From positions 1 to 64,000 of the forward strand of contig CAWFMV010000009.1 of the NCBI GenBank assembly GCA_963817015.1: a DNA stretch of 64,000 bases, written 5' to 3'. The notes beneath the pieces were generated by a model that saw only the letters and a program-made list of their open reading frames with translations, was not told the DNA's origin and did no database searches. Shown one piece after another: positions 1 to 7,715 of the stretch. A program made the translations under genes and the position numbers. Within the stretch, counting starts at the first letter, position 1; each line of letters begins with the position of its first letter. The DNA is from VAZQ01 sp963817015. Its GTDB lineage: Bacteria > Pseudomonadota > Alphaproteobacteria > Rhizobiales > Xanthobacteraceae.

Positions 1-474
1 GAGCAGGACTTCACCGCGATCGACACCGCGGTGTGGGATCGCGTCATGGCAGTGAATGTGCGCGGCCCGTTCCTGATGGCGAAACATGTGGTGCCGCACA
101 TGCGTGCGCGCCGCTACGGCAAGATCATCAATATTGGCTCCGGCACGGTGTTCCGCGGCATTCCGCAGATGGTGCACTATGTCACATCGAAGGGCGCGGT
201 GAGCGCATTCACGCGCTCCCTCTCTCGTGCGGTGGGCACCGATGGCATTTGCGTCAACACGCTCGCGCCCGGCTTCACGCTGTCCGATAGCGTAGTCGAG
301 AACAATCCGACGCATGTCAAAAGCTCGCGCGACAATGCGATTCAGCGTCGTGCCATCAAGCGCGACGCCTATCCACCGGATCTGATCGGGGCGCTGATCT
401 TCCTCGCTTCATCGGACAGCGATTTCATCACTGGGCAGACGATCGCGGTCGATGGTGGGGCTGTGAATACGTAG
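1..474 (+). CDS. SDR-family oxidoreductase, 3' part (5' end outside window)
   Basis: The frame is open from base 1 with no start codon, so the N-terminal Rossmann glycine motif lies outside the window. What remains is the C-terminal two thirds of a classical short-chain dehydrogenase/reductase. Visible are the NVRGPF helix, the NIGSG strand before the active site, the catalytic pair Tyr-x3-Lys in YVTSKGA, the cofactor-loop region VNTLAPGF, and the usual end FITGQTIAVDGG. SDRs of this type use NAD(P)H to interconvert alcohols and ketones; FabG-like and catabolic members cannot be told apart here. The neighbouring binding-protein and ring-cleavage genes favour a catabolic role, which is inference. 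The GTG at 31 is unlikely to be the real start because conserved SDR sequence continues upstream of it. Confidence 0.9.
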   Translation, partial: EQDFTAIDTAVWDRVMAVNVRGPFLMAKHVVPHMRARRYGKIINIGSGTVFRGIPQMVHYVTSKGAVSAFTRSLSRAVGTDGICVNTLAPGFTLSDSVVENNPTHVKSSRDNAIQRRAIKRDAYPPDLIGALIFLASSDSDFITGQTIAVDGGAVNT

Positions 475-503
475 TCGGCTTCTGAAGAGTTTCTCTCGCG
501 TTG

Positions 504-593
504 CCGTTCGTCCCCGCGAAAGCGGGGACCCAGACTTTCTATGACAGCTCGAGCAAACAGCTTCTGGATTCCCGCTTACGCGGGAATGAACGG
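504..593. repeat. REP-like inverted repeat, about 30 bp arms
   Basis: Two arms (504-533 and 564-593) are imperfect reverse complements: each has a CCGTTC start, a CCCGCG core with a short loop and a C(C/T)CAG end. Each arm also folds by itself (CCCCGCGAAAGCGGGG in the first). The element sits between the SDR stop and the convergent Bug gene, a typical position for Bradyrhizobium-type intergenic palindromes. It may act as a bidirectional terminator or be a mobile REP. Confidence 0.75.
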
Positions 594-621
594 AGACTGT
601 GGCACTGCGAGCCAACCCTTA

Positions 622-1600
622 TCACTCCGGCTTGATGCCGGCGCTCCTGATCACCTTCGCCCATTTCTCGGTCTGCGCGGTCACGAAGGCATTGGCCTCC
701 GCGGGCGTGAACACGATCGGCATGGCGCCGACGTCGGCGAAGCGCGCCAGGATGGTGGGGTCGGCGAGCGCGGCGTTGATCTCGCGATTGAGCCGCTCGA
801 TGATCTCGCGCGGCGTGCCGGTTGGCGTGCCGACGCCCGAGAAGGTGCTCACCTCGAAGCCCGGAATGGTTTCGCGCGCGAGCGGAATGTCGGGCACGGC
901 CGGTGACCGCGTCGTGGGAAGCAATGCGAGCGCGCGCACCGAGCCGGACTTGATGTGCGGGAGCGAGTTTGGCAAGGCGTCGACCGCCACCTGCACTTCG
1001 CCGCCGATGAGATCGGCGATCAGCGCCGCGCCGCCACGGTAGGGCACGTGCACCATGTCGATGCCGGCCGTGCTCTTGAGCAGCTCAATCGGCGAGATGG
1101 CTGATCGTGGCGGCGCCGAACGACGCAATATTGATCTTGCCCGGATTGGCCTTGGCGTGAACGATCAGCTCCGCTAGCGTCTTGGCCGGGACCGACGGAT
1201 TGACCTCCAGCACCAGCGGCAGCTCGGTGAGGCCCGCCACCATGGTGATGTCGCGCAGGAAGTTGAACGGCAGCGATTGATAGAGCGACACGTTGATGGT
1301 GTGGGTCGATGCAGTGAACAGCAGCGTGTAGCCGTCCGCCGGCGAGTTGGCGACGGCTTGCGTCGCGATATTGGTGCCGCCGCCCGGGCGGTTCTCGACC
1401 ACAACAGGCTGGCCCATCCGATCCGATAGAAACTGCGCGACCAGGCGGGCGATGATGTCGGTCGAGCCGCCGGCTGGATAGGGCACGACAAAGCGGATCG
1501 GCCGGCTTGGATAGGCCTGCGCGCTTACTAAACGCGAGAGAGCAGGGAGCGCGATGGCGGCGCCTGCAATACGCAGAAGCCGGCGGCGTGGAAGCGTCAT
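622..1600 (-). CDS. Bug/TctC-family solute-binding protein (frameshifted)
   Basis: Tripartite tricarboxylate transporter substrate-binding protein of the Bug family, periplasmic, which would capture a carboxylate for a TctAB permease. The N-terminus has an Arg-rich start (PRRRLLRIAG), a hydrophobic stretch and a cleavage-like SAQA, then the family hallmarks PIRFVVPYPAGG, ENRPGGGTN and, later, VPYRGGAALIADLIGG. The frame breaks near 1100: one surplus base turns an expected HLADELLKSTAG into HLAD-stop. Removing it gives 325 residues, the normal length for the family. No tctA or tctB is nearby; orphan Bug genes are very common in this kind of genome. Sequence error is more likely than real decay, because both halves are well conserved. 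Confidence 0.88.
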
Positions 1601-1638
1601 GATCCCCTCCCTGAAAGATTTATGTAGAGCTCTATCGG

Positions 1639-1775
1639 CCTCATACTGAGGAGCATCGCAGCGCTTGCTGCGATGCGTCTCGAAGTATGGGGCCGCCCCA
1701 TCCTTCGAGACGCGCGCTCAAGAACTGTATGTTCCAATTGCGCGACTTCAGCATTGCGCGCTCCTCAGGATGAGG
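1639..1775. repeat. Bradyrhizobium-like palindromic repeat (GGATGAGG type)
   Basis: The segment opens with CCTCATACTGAGGAGC, contains a stem GCATCGCA/TGCGATGC, then GTCTCGAAGTATGGGG and a second half CCATCCTTCGAGACGCGC ... GCGCTCCTCAGGATGAGG. The same words (CTGAGGAG, TTCGAGAC, GGATGAGG) recur at 31137-31238, so this is a dispersed palindromic family and not part of a gene. It separates the LLM oxidoreductase 3' end from the Bug gene start. Confidence 0.7.
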
Positions 1776-1791
1776 CGGAGCAACTCCGCAC

Positions 1792-2961
1792 TCAGTTCAC
1801 TCCGCCGCCACCTGCTGCTTGCCTTGTGGCAGCGCGGTCGCGGAAATGCGGCAGAATCTCTTCTGCGATCGCCGTCATGTTCGCACGCGCCATGTCGTCA
1901 GGCAGCGTGCCGAATTGCGTCTTTGTCAGCGACGTATTGAAACCTGCGAGATCCTGATACTCGGCGAGCTTCTCGCGCACCGTATTGGGGCTGCCGATGA
2001 TGACGACGCCGGTCTTGACCAGGTCCTCGATCGAGGAGGTCTTGCCGGTCACCTTGGCGGCGCGGATGCGCTTCATCGATTCAATGTTGCTGTAGCCGGG
2101 GGGCAGCAGCATCTCGATCGGCATCTTCAGGAACCGGTTGACCAGCGCTTCGAGATGCGGGCGCGCTTCGCGCATCGCCTTCTCGTCGGTTTCGGCCACA
2201 TAGATCGTGTTCGACCAGGCGAGCTGATCGGGCGAGGCCTGATAGCCGGCCTTCTCGGCCTCGTCGCGGTACATCTGGAAGAAGCGCGCCACCACCGCGA
2301 TCGGGCTCAGCGTCTGGCAGTAAGTGTAGCGCATCTGGGCCGCCCAGCGGATGGTGCTGCTCGATCCCTGCGAGGGAATCCAGATCGGCGGATGCGGCGT
2401 TTGGCAGGGTCGCGGCCACGGATTGATGTAGTTGAACTGATAGTGCTTGCCCGTATAGGCAAACGGCCCGGGCTCGGTCCAGGCGCGCACGATCAGATCG
2501 TGCGCCTCGGCAAAGCGCTCCTGCGATTGCACCGGATTGATGCCCATGGCGTGATATTCGGCGCCGATGCCGCGTACGAAGCCGGCGATAAAGCGCCCGC
2601 GCGTGAGGTTGTCGAGCATCGCGTACTCTTCGGCAACCATCAGCGGATTGTTGAGGAGCGGCAGCGCGCGGCCGAGAATCGCAAGCTTGGCGCGCTTGAC
2701 GCTGCGCGCGAGCGCGCCCGCGAGTACGCCCGGGATCGGCATCATGCCGTAGGCGGTCTGATGGTGCTCGTTGAGGCATACGCCATCGAAGCCGAGCCGG
2801 TCGGCGAGCTCCATCTGGTCGAGATATTCGTGGTAGAGGTCCGCACCCTTCTGCGGGTCGTAATGCCGATTGGAGAAGGTCACCCAGGCCGAGCCGTTCT
2901 TTTCGATGGCATCGAGGTCGGCGTGGCGATAGGGCATCAGGTGGAAGTTGAAGACCTTCAT
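1792..2961 (-). CDS. LLM-class flavin-dependent oxidoreductase
   Basis: Bacterial luciferase-like monooxygenase fold, expected to use FMNH2 or F420H2 and, if a monooxygenase, O2. It is 389 residues from the ATG at 2961. Visible family features are the N-terminal strand FHLMPYRH, GFDGVCLNEHHQT (the conserved EHH segment of the flavin pocket), LAILGRALPLLNNPLMVAEEYAMLD, GRFIAGFVRGIGAEY and GSPNTVREKLAEY near the C-terminus. Its ATG overlaps the stop of the upstream alpha/beta hydrolase in an ATGA, so the pair is translationally coupled. A longer open frame upstream of 2961 lies inside the hydrolase gene and is rejected. The substrate is unknown; the context suggests oxidation of an aromatic or ester compound. 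Confidence 0.88.
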   Translation of the reverse strand: MKVFNFHLMPYRHADLDAIEKNGSAWVTFSNRHYDPQKGADLYHEYLDQMELADRLGFDGVCLNEHHQTAYGMMPIPGVLAGALARSVKRAKLAILGRALPLLNNPLMVAEEYAMLDNLTRGRFIAGFVRGIGAEYHAMGINPVQSQERFAEAHDLIVRAWTEPGPFAYTGKHYQFNYINPWPRPCQTPHPPIWIPSQGSSSTIRWAAQMRYTYCQTLSPIAVVARFFQMYRDEAEKAGYQASPDQLAWSNTIYVAETDEKAMREARPHLEALVNRFLKMPIEMLLPPGYSNIESMKRIRAAKVTGKTSSIEDLVKTGVVIIGSPNTVREKLAEYQDLAGFNTSLTKTQFGTLPDDMARANMTAIAEEILPHFRDRAATRQAAGGGGVN

Positions 2962-3749
2962 GCTGCAGCCCTCATTCCATTGATGAAGCATTGGAGCTCG
3001 GAGACGAACACGGACGGCTTCTCGACATGCGGCACGTGTCCGCACTCCGGAACAATCACGACTTTCGATCCCGGGATCAATCGCTGCCAGGCGAATGCAT
3101 AATCATTGGGGAACAGCCGGTCGTTCGCGCCCCAGACGAGCAACGTCGGCACGTCGATCCGGTGCAGCCATTTGTGCAGATTGGGATCGTAGCCGCGCGG
3201 CTGCCAGACCACGCGAGCAGTCGCCAGCCGGTTCTTCATCGTGACGTCTTCGAGCTCGGGCTTGAGGAGCCGCGCGACCATCTCGTCGGCGAGAGCCTGG
3301 TCATGGAAGAAGTCGCGAATGCGCTGCTCGTCGGTGCGCAGGAAGGTGTCGATCTGCTCGACGCCAGGCACATGGATGCCGGCGGCATCGACAAGCGTAA
3401 GTGAGGAAAGCCGCTGCGTGCTGCGGATGGCGAGCTCAGCCGCGATCCAGCCTCCGAGCGATACGCCGACGAGGTGGACCGCATCAAGATCGAGCTGCTC
3501 GAGAACGTCGAGATAGAAGTAGGCGAGGTCGTGGATGTTATCGAGCCAATCGGGTGTATCGGATGCGCCGAAGCCCGGATGCTCCGGGACGATCACCTCA
3601 TACGTGTCGGCGAGCGAGCGCATGAAGGGCAGCCAGGTTCCAGCCCCGCTGGCGCCGTGCAGGATCAAGAGCGGCTGGCCGGTGCCGCCGCGCATCAGCC
3701 CGATATTGCAACCCCTGACCGCCATCATCGAAGTCGTCTGGTCCGCCAT
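2958..3749 (-). CDS. alpha/beta hydrolase
   Basis: A 263-residue alpha/beta hydrolase of the MhpC/ring-fission-product hydrolase type. It shows the oxyanion strand LLILHGASGAG, PEHPGFGASDTP, the nucleophile elbow GVSLGG, the acid in WGANDRLFP and the catalytic His in ECGHVPHVEKP, so the triad is complete. The start at 3749 is chosen because GGGAGGTGG lies just before it; an upstream open frame has no such site. It is the first gene of a two-gene operon with the LLM oxidoreductase (ATGA overlap) and diverges from the gentisate dioxygenase-like gene. That pairing suggests hydrolysis of a ring-cleavage product or ester, but no residue fixes the substrate. Confidence 0.9.
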   Translation of the reverse strand: MADQTTSMMAVRGCNIGLMRGGTGQPLLILHGASGAGTWLPFMRSLADTYEVIVPEHPGFGASDTPDWLDNIHDLAYFYLDVLEQLDLDAVHLVGVSLGGWIAAELAIRSTQRLSSLTLVDAAGIHVPGVEQIDTFLRTDEQRIRDFFHDQALADEMVARLLKPELEDVTMKNRLATARVVWQPRGYDPNLHKWLHRIDVPTLLVWGANDRLFPNDYAFAWQRLIPGSKVVIVPECGHVPHVEKPSVFVSELQCFINGMRAAA

Positions 3750-3920
3750 TCCACCTCCCCACGACTGACCCCAAACCGCCGCCCTCAAGCCGCGAGCGGC
3801 TGACGGCATGGTACATTGTCCTCCGGTAGCGAACGAGGCGAATACCTGATCTGCAGACTGGCACCCTTTCAGACATGCCGTGGGTTAAATAGTTTCATTC
3901 TGTACTATCTGGCAGTCTTG

Positions 3921-3942
3921 GGTTAGTCTTAGGTTATTCTAA
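3921..3942. promoter_or_regulatory. Two abutting 11-bp direct repeats, candidate activator site
   Basis: GGTTAGTCTTA (3921-3931) is followed directly by GGTTATTCTAA (3932-3942), 46 bp before the dioxygenase ATG in the divergent intergenic region 3750-3988. An 11-bp period puts both copies on one DNA face, as expected for a regulator dimer. The protein that would bind is unknown. Confidence 0.4.
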
Positions 3943-3988
3943 TCTACGGGTCTCAATCTGACGGTTTTGGACGATAGGAGAGAGCGGC

Positions 3989-5080
3989 ATGCCTGGTGCA
4001 GCCACGCAGCAAGACAAGAGCAACGGCGGGCCGGATCCTAAGCACAATATCGAGGCGGCGCGTGAGGAGTTCTACCAGCGCATCTCGAAGCGCGACATGG
4101 CGCCGCTCTGGAAGGTCATGAGCTCGGTTGTCACCAAGGAGCCGGTGACGCGCTGCGTGCCGCATGTCTGGCATTACGATGATGTGAAATCGCTGGTGAT
4201 GGAGTCGGGCGGCTTGATCACCGCTGAAGAAGCGCTGCGCCGGGTGCTCGTCCTGGAGAATCCGGCGTTGCGGGGTGAATCGCGCGCTACCAATACGCTC
4301 TTTGCTGGTATCCAGATGATTCTGCCGGGCGAGGTCGCTCCGGCCCATCGTCACGTGTCATCGGCGATCCGGTTCGTGCTTGACGGCGAGGGCGCCTATA
4401 CGGCGGTCGAGGGCGAAAAGTCTTTCATGTCGCCGGGCGATTTCGTCATCACGGCGAACTGGGCGCCGCACGACCACGGCAATCCGTCAGAGAAGCCGAT
4501 GCTGTGGCTCGACGTGCTCGACTTCCCGGCGGTGAATTTTTACGAGGCGTCGTTCGCCGACTACTTCGACGAAAACGACAAGATGCAGAACACCACCCGC
4601 GGCGACGGCGATTCACTGGCCTTCTTCGGCTCCGGTGTGCTGCCGGACGGTGCTCCGATCGAGCTAAAGCGCAGCCCGGTTATCAACTACACCTACGCCC
4701 GCACCAGGCCCATTCTCGATCGTCTCAGGAAGACCGGCGACATCGACAAGAGTCATGGCGTGCGCGTGCGCTATGCCAATCCGATCAATGGCGGTCCTGT
4801 GCTGCCCACGATGGGAGCGAACCTGGCGCTGCTCCCGAAAGGCTTCAAGGGCGAGAAATATCGCGCGACCGACGGCACCATCTTCGTCTGCACCGAAGGC
4901 GGCGGCACCACCAAGGTCGAGGACGCGACGCTCGAATGGGGTCCCAACGATGTGTTCGTGGTGCCGCCTTGGAAGCGCTACTCGCACCAGACCACAAAAG
5001 ATTCCGTGCTGTTCTCGATCTCCGACCAGCCCGCGCAGGTGGCTCTCGGCATTTGGCGCGAGGACAAGAATCCAAGCTAA
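3989..5080 (+). CDS. gentisate 1,2-dioxygenase-like bicupin
   Basis: A 363-residue two-domain cupin resembling gentisate/salicylate/1-hydroxy-2-naphthoate dioxygenases, Fe(II) enzymes that split an aromatic ring between a carboxyl- and a hydroxyl-bearing carbon. The N-terminal cupin (about residues 95-190) carries the metal motif APAHRHVSSAIRFVLDGEG followed by a second His in NWAPHDHGN. The C-terminal cupin (about 270-360) ends WKRYSHQT and is the non-catalytic copy. The early TRCVPHVWHYDDV segment is typical of this family. Start: ATG at 3989 with GGAG 10 nt upstream. The family includes several substrate specificities, so gentisate is the best guess, not proven. The divergent hydrolase could act on a ring-fission product. 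Confidence 0.85.
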   Translation: MPGAATQQDKSNGGPDPKHNIEAAREEFYQRISKRDMAPLWKVMSSVVTKEPVTRCVPHVWHYDDVKSLVMESGGLITAEEALRRVLVLENPALRGESRATNTLFAGIQMILPGEVAPAHRHVSSAIRFVLDGEGAYTAVEGEKSFMSPGDFVITANWAPHDHGNPSEKPMLWLDVLDFPAVNFYEASFADYFDENDKMQNTTRGDGDSLAFFGSGVLPDGAPIELKRSPVINYTYARTRPILDRLRKTGDIDKSHGVRVRYANPINGGPVLPTMGANLALLPKGFKGEKYRATDGTIFVCTEGGGTTKVEDATLEWGPNDVFVVPPWKRYSHQTTKDSVLFSISDQPAQVALGIWREDKNPS

Positions 5081-5130
5081 GGTTAAATATTACCTCCACT
5101 GTCTATGCAGCTTGCGCGTGTAGCGCATTG

Positions 5131-5165
5131 GGCGTGGCCGACCAGCGGCCGCGCCTTTGCTTTTT
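5131..5165 (+). terminator. Rho-independent terminator after the dioxygenase
   Basis: Stem GGCGTGGCC / GGCCGCGCC (one G-T wobble) with a short loop, then TTTGCTTTTT. It lies 50 bp after the dioxygenase stop. Confidence 0.7.
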
Positions 5166-5200
5166 GGAATGGCTCAATTCTCTTTTTGGAACGGCTCAAG
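5160..5200. repeat. Direct repeat with 22-bp period before the cytochrome gene
   Basis: CTTTTTGGAATGGCTCAA and CTTTTTGGAACGGCTCAA start 22 bp apart, two helical turns, about 65 bp before the cytochrome start. The first copy overlaps the T-tract of the preceding terminator. It may be a tandem operator or a local duplication. Confidence 0.5.
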
Positions 5201-5265
5201 ATGTGTAGAGTGCGGGCCACCTTGGCGCCCGAGACGCGGCGCCCGGTCCAGGGAGGGTATGACCT

Positions 5266-6267
5266 ATGAAGCGATTTTTTGCTGCACTTTTGATGCTTCC
5301 GCTCGCTCAAGCCGCCGCGCAGGCGCAAGGCGATGCCGCCGCCGGCAAGGCGATCTGGGATGGACCCAACACCCAGTGCAAGAACTGCCATGGCGCCAAT
5401 GGCGAGGGCGCGTTCGGGCCTGATCTCGCCGGCCGCAAACTGACCGTGGCGCAGTTCTCTCACGCAGTGCGCCGGCCGTGGGGCATCATGCCGGCCTTCA
5501 TCGCAAGCCAAGTGAGCGACGCCGAGCTTACCAACATGGCGGCCTATTTCGACACCCTGCCGGCAGTCGCACAGCCCGGTAAGTGGCGCTTCGAGGTGCC
5601 CGCCAATGCGCGGCCCGGACAGGCCGTGCTGCTTTCGGTCGGTTGCGGCCAGTGCCACGGCCCGGCGCTCGCCGGCCCGCGTCAGAACATGGGCGCAGTC
5701 GACATGGACTTCGACTGGTTCAAGGCCCTCGTCTATACCCACACCACGGCGCTGCCGGAGCACGCGAAGCGTCTGGGCGAGACGTTCAATCTGCGCGTCC
5801 GCATGGGCAACTTCAACCCGGCGCGTGTGTCGGAAGGTCAGCTGCGCGAGATCTATGATTGGGCGCGCGAGGTCGGCTTCCGGGCCCGCGTTGTGTCGCG
5901 CCTGAGCAAAGGCGAGGCGGGCGAGAAGGGCGTCACCTACACGCTCACAGTTGAAAACGTCGCGCTTCCGGGCAAGGGCCTGACGGTGGAAGATCCGGTT
6001 GTGAAGCTGATCATTCCGGCTGGCACCGAGGTGCTCGCCACCACCGGCGCCGGCTATCAGGGCGTCAAGATGGACGAGCAGGCCAAGGCCAATGTGGCGT
6101 CATGGCAGGTTTCGGCGATGGGGCCGAAGGTGAAGCAGACCTTCAGCATCACGCTGTCGAAGGCTGGCACCGCTGCTGACAATTTGCGCGGCGACGTGGT
6201 CTGGACGCGGCCGGCGGTGAAAACCGGGCCGACCGACAATGTCGCAATCGCGCCGGCGCCGCTCTGA
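5266..6267 (+). CDS. Exported diheme cytochrome c with C-terminal beta domain
   Basis: A 333-residue secreted protein: signal peptide 1-21 (cleavage near AQAQG), then two class I cytochrome c domains with heme sites CKNCH and CGQCH, about residues 38-120 and 121-210. GIMPAF provides the likely Met ligand of heme 1; heme 2 may use the Met in RMGNF. The remaining 120 residues form a beta-rich extension (TYTLTVENVALPGKG ... SITLSKAGTA), reminiscent of DUF11-like surface domains but not clearly assignable. It is a periplasmic electron carrier. It follows the dioxygenase in the same direction but has its own terminator and repeat upstream, so it is probably a separate unit. The partner enzyme is unknown. 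Confidence 0.85.
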   Translation: MKRFFAALLMLPLAQAAAQAQGDAAAGKAIWDGPNTQCKNCHGANGEGAFGPDLAGRKLTVAQFSHAVRRPWGIMPAFIASQVSDAELTNMAAYFDTLPAVAQPGKWRFEVPANARPGQAVLLSVGCGQCHGPALAGPRQNMGAVDMDFDWFKALVYTHTTALPEHAKRLGETFNLRVRMGNFNPARVSEGQLREIYDWAREVGFRARVVSRLSKGEAGEKGVTYTLTVENVALPGKGLTVEDPVVKLIIPAGTEVLATTGAGYQGVKMDEQAKANVASWQVSAMGPKVKQTFSITLSKAGTAADNLRGDVVWTRPAVKTGPTDNVAIAPAPL

Positions 6268-6311
6268 GTTCGCCGATCACCGTCGGCGTGATACTATTCG
6301 CTGAGTAAAGG

Positions 6312-6340
6312 CGGCGCTGCCCACAAGCAGCGCCGTTTTC
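6312..6340 (+). terminator. Rho-independent terminator after the diheme cytochrome
   Basis: Perfect 9-bp stem CGGCGCTGC / GCAGCGCCG with a 6-nt loop and a following TTTTC, 45 bp after the stop codon. The next gene is convergent. Confidence 0.85.
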
Positions 6341-6397
6341 TCATTTCGCCTTGCGATGGTCGGCCGACGCCGCGGTTGATCGGGTTCGGGATTGAGA

Positions 6398-6709
6398 CTA
6401 ACCGCGCCGCGACTCGAACGGCGTGCCGCGCTTCTTGTTGTAGCCGTGGATCTGCACCGCGCCCCAGACACCGTTGACGTGATACGGATCGCTGCGGGTG
6501 AAGGCGTCCACCGCGGCGCGATCCTTGGCGTCGATCACGAAGATCGAGCCGCAGGGGGTCTCGCCATCGTCGGCGACGAGCGTGCCGGCCGTCAACACAT
6601 CGACGTGATGCTTGGCAGACTCGTCAAGATGAATGCGATGGGCACGGTAGAATTTTGCGCGCGTCGGCAGGATATCGCGCTTGTCGATAGCGTGGACGAC
6701 GAACAGCAT
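6398..6709 (-). CDS. YciI family protein
   Basis: A 103-residue protein of the YciI fold (ferredoxin-like alpha/beta). It starts MLFVVHAIDK, has the family-typical RAKFYRAHRIHLDE segment with the conserved His, then GSIFVIDAKDRAAVDAFTRSDPY and a C-terminal VNGVWGAVQIHGYNK. YciI proteins are small dimeric proteins, some with dehydrochlorinase-like or dehydratase activity, mostly of unknown role. The start at 6709 is the first Met of the domain; upstream open sequence belongs to the MTHFR-like gene region. It lies downstream of that gene on the same strand, 35 bp away, so cotranscription is likely. Confidence 0.82.
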   Translation of the reverse strand: MLFVVHAIDKRDILPTRAKFYRAHRIHLDESAKHHVDVLTAGTLVADDGETPCGSIFVIDAKDRAAVDAFTRSDPYHVNGVWGAVQIHGYNKKRGTPFESRRG

Positions 6710-6744
6710 TGTGCGAGCCTGTTGAGGATGAACAGGCTCGCATC

Positions 6745-7686
6745 CTAACTCATTCTGGCTGTTGGTTCGACGCGAAATCCAGGGCCGGCCCCTAGAATGA
6801 GGTGGCCCTCGGCCACTGCGGATGCCCAGCGGGCGGTCGCCGCAATCCCACCAAAGGCGAAGAAATGCGGCTTGACCATACCGAGACTGCGATCGGAGCG
6901 TGCCTGAGCGAGCGCCTGCACGAGCGCGTCGGGGGCGGTCATGGCGAACAGTTGCCGGGCGAGACCCGACTGGCGCGCAAGCCCCTCGATTGAGGCGCGC
7001 ACGCCGCAGCGGCGAGCATAGCGCAACAGCGCGGGCAGGCTGGTTGGGCCGGCAAGTCCTACGCGCACCGGGTGCTCCAGGCCGAAATCCCGCAGGCGCC
7101 GGATCCATTGCAGGATGGCGGCGGCGTCAAAACAGAACTGAGTGACGATATGCACCTTGATGCCGGTGGCCTCGGCAGCGGCGATCTTGTCCATGAGCGC
7201 GCGGTCGAGATCGTGCTGCGAGATGCGCGGATGACCTTCCGGATAGCCGGCGATGCCGATCTCCTTGATGCCGCGCCGTTGCAGCAGGCCGCCGTCGATC
7301 ACTTCGAGGGAGCTGCGCAGATCGCCGGCCGGACGATCGCGGTCTCCCGCGATGATGAGGAGCCGCTCGACATCGGCCCTGCTGGTGAGCTCGGCCAGGA
7401 AGCCGTCGAGCGCCGCTGTGGTCGCGAACGTGCGCGCGGCAACATGCGGCACCGGGCTGAAGCCCGCCGCCCGCAGCCGGATCGCGCTGTCGAGCACCTC
7501 TTGCGGTGGGCGCGTCGGCACTGCGCTCAAATAAACGCGTGTGCCTCTCGGGATGAGCGCGGCCAGCACGTCAATCTCCGCAGCGGTTGGCCGTGTCGCT
7601 TCGATCGAGAAGCCCTGCACGAAGTCGGCGATCGCTTGCGTCGGATCGCAGGTGCCCAGTTTTGCTTCTGCGGAGACCATGCTCAT
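6745..7686 (-). CDS. methylenetetrahydrofolate reductase-like protein (MetF family)
   Basis: A 313-residue FAD-dependent TIM barrel of the MTHFR family. It shows FSIEATRPT near the N-terminus (the usual FE/FS start of the barrel), VYLSAVPTRP, GFSPVPHVAAR, LLIIAGDRDRP (flavin loop), EIGIAGYPEGHP and KVHIVTQFCFDA, the family's substrate-side segment. It lies 29 bp downstream of the methyltransferase-like gene on the same strand. Such stand-alone divergent MetF copies often serve a methyl-transfer catabolic pathway and not methionine synthesis. The window also has a B12-independent metE far away, so a direct methionine link is not shown. Confidence 0.85.
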   Translation of the reverse strand: MSMVSAEAKLGTCDPTQAIADFVQGFSIEATRPTAAEIDVLAALIPRGTRVYLSAVPTRPPQEVLDSAIRLRAAGFSPVPHVAARTFATTAALDGFLAELTSRADVERLLIIAGDRDRPAGDLRSSLEVIDGGLLQRRGIKEIGIAGYPEGHPRISQHDLDRALMDKIAAAEATGIKVHIVTQFCFDAAAILQWIRRLRDFGLEHPVRVGLAGPTSLPALLRYARRCGVRASIEGLARQSGLARQLFAMTAPDALVQALAQARSDRSLGMVKPHFFAFGGIAATARWASAVAEGHLILGAGPGFRVEPTARMS

Positions 7687-7715
7687 TCAAGACCTCTCTG
7701 CGTCCGCGCGCGTCG

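Noticed and set aside
1819..3102. 427-codon open frame on the plus strand opposite the LLM and hydrolase genes
   Set aside because: Covers two conserved minus-strand genes; no domain pattern, typical GC-rich shadow.
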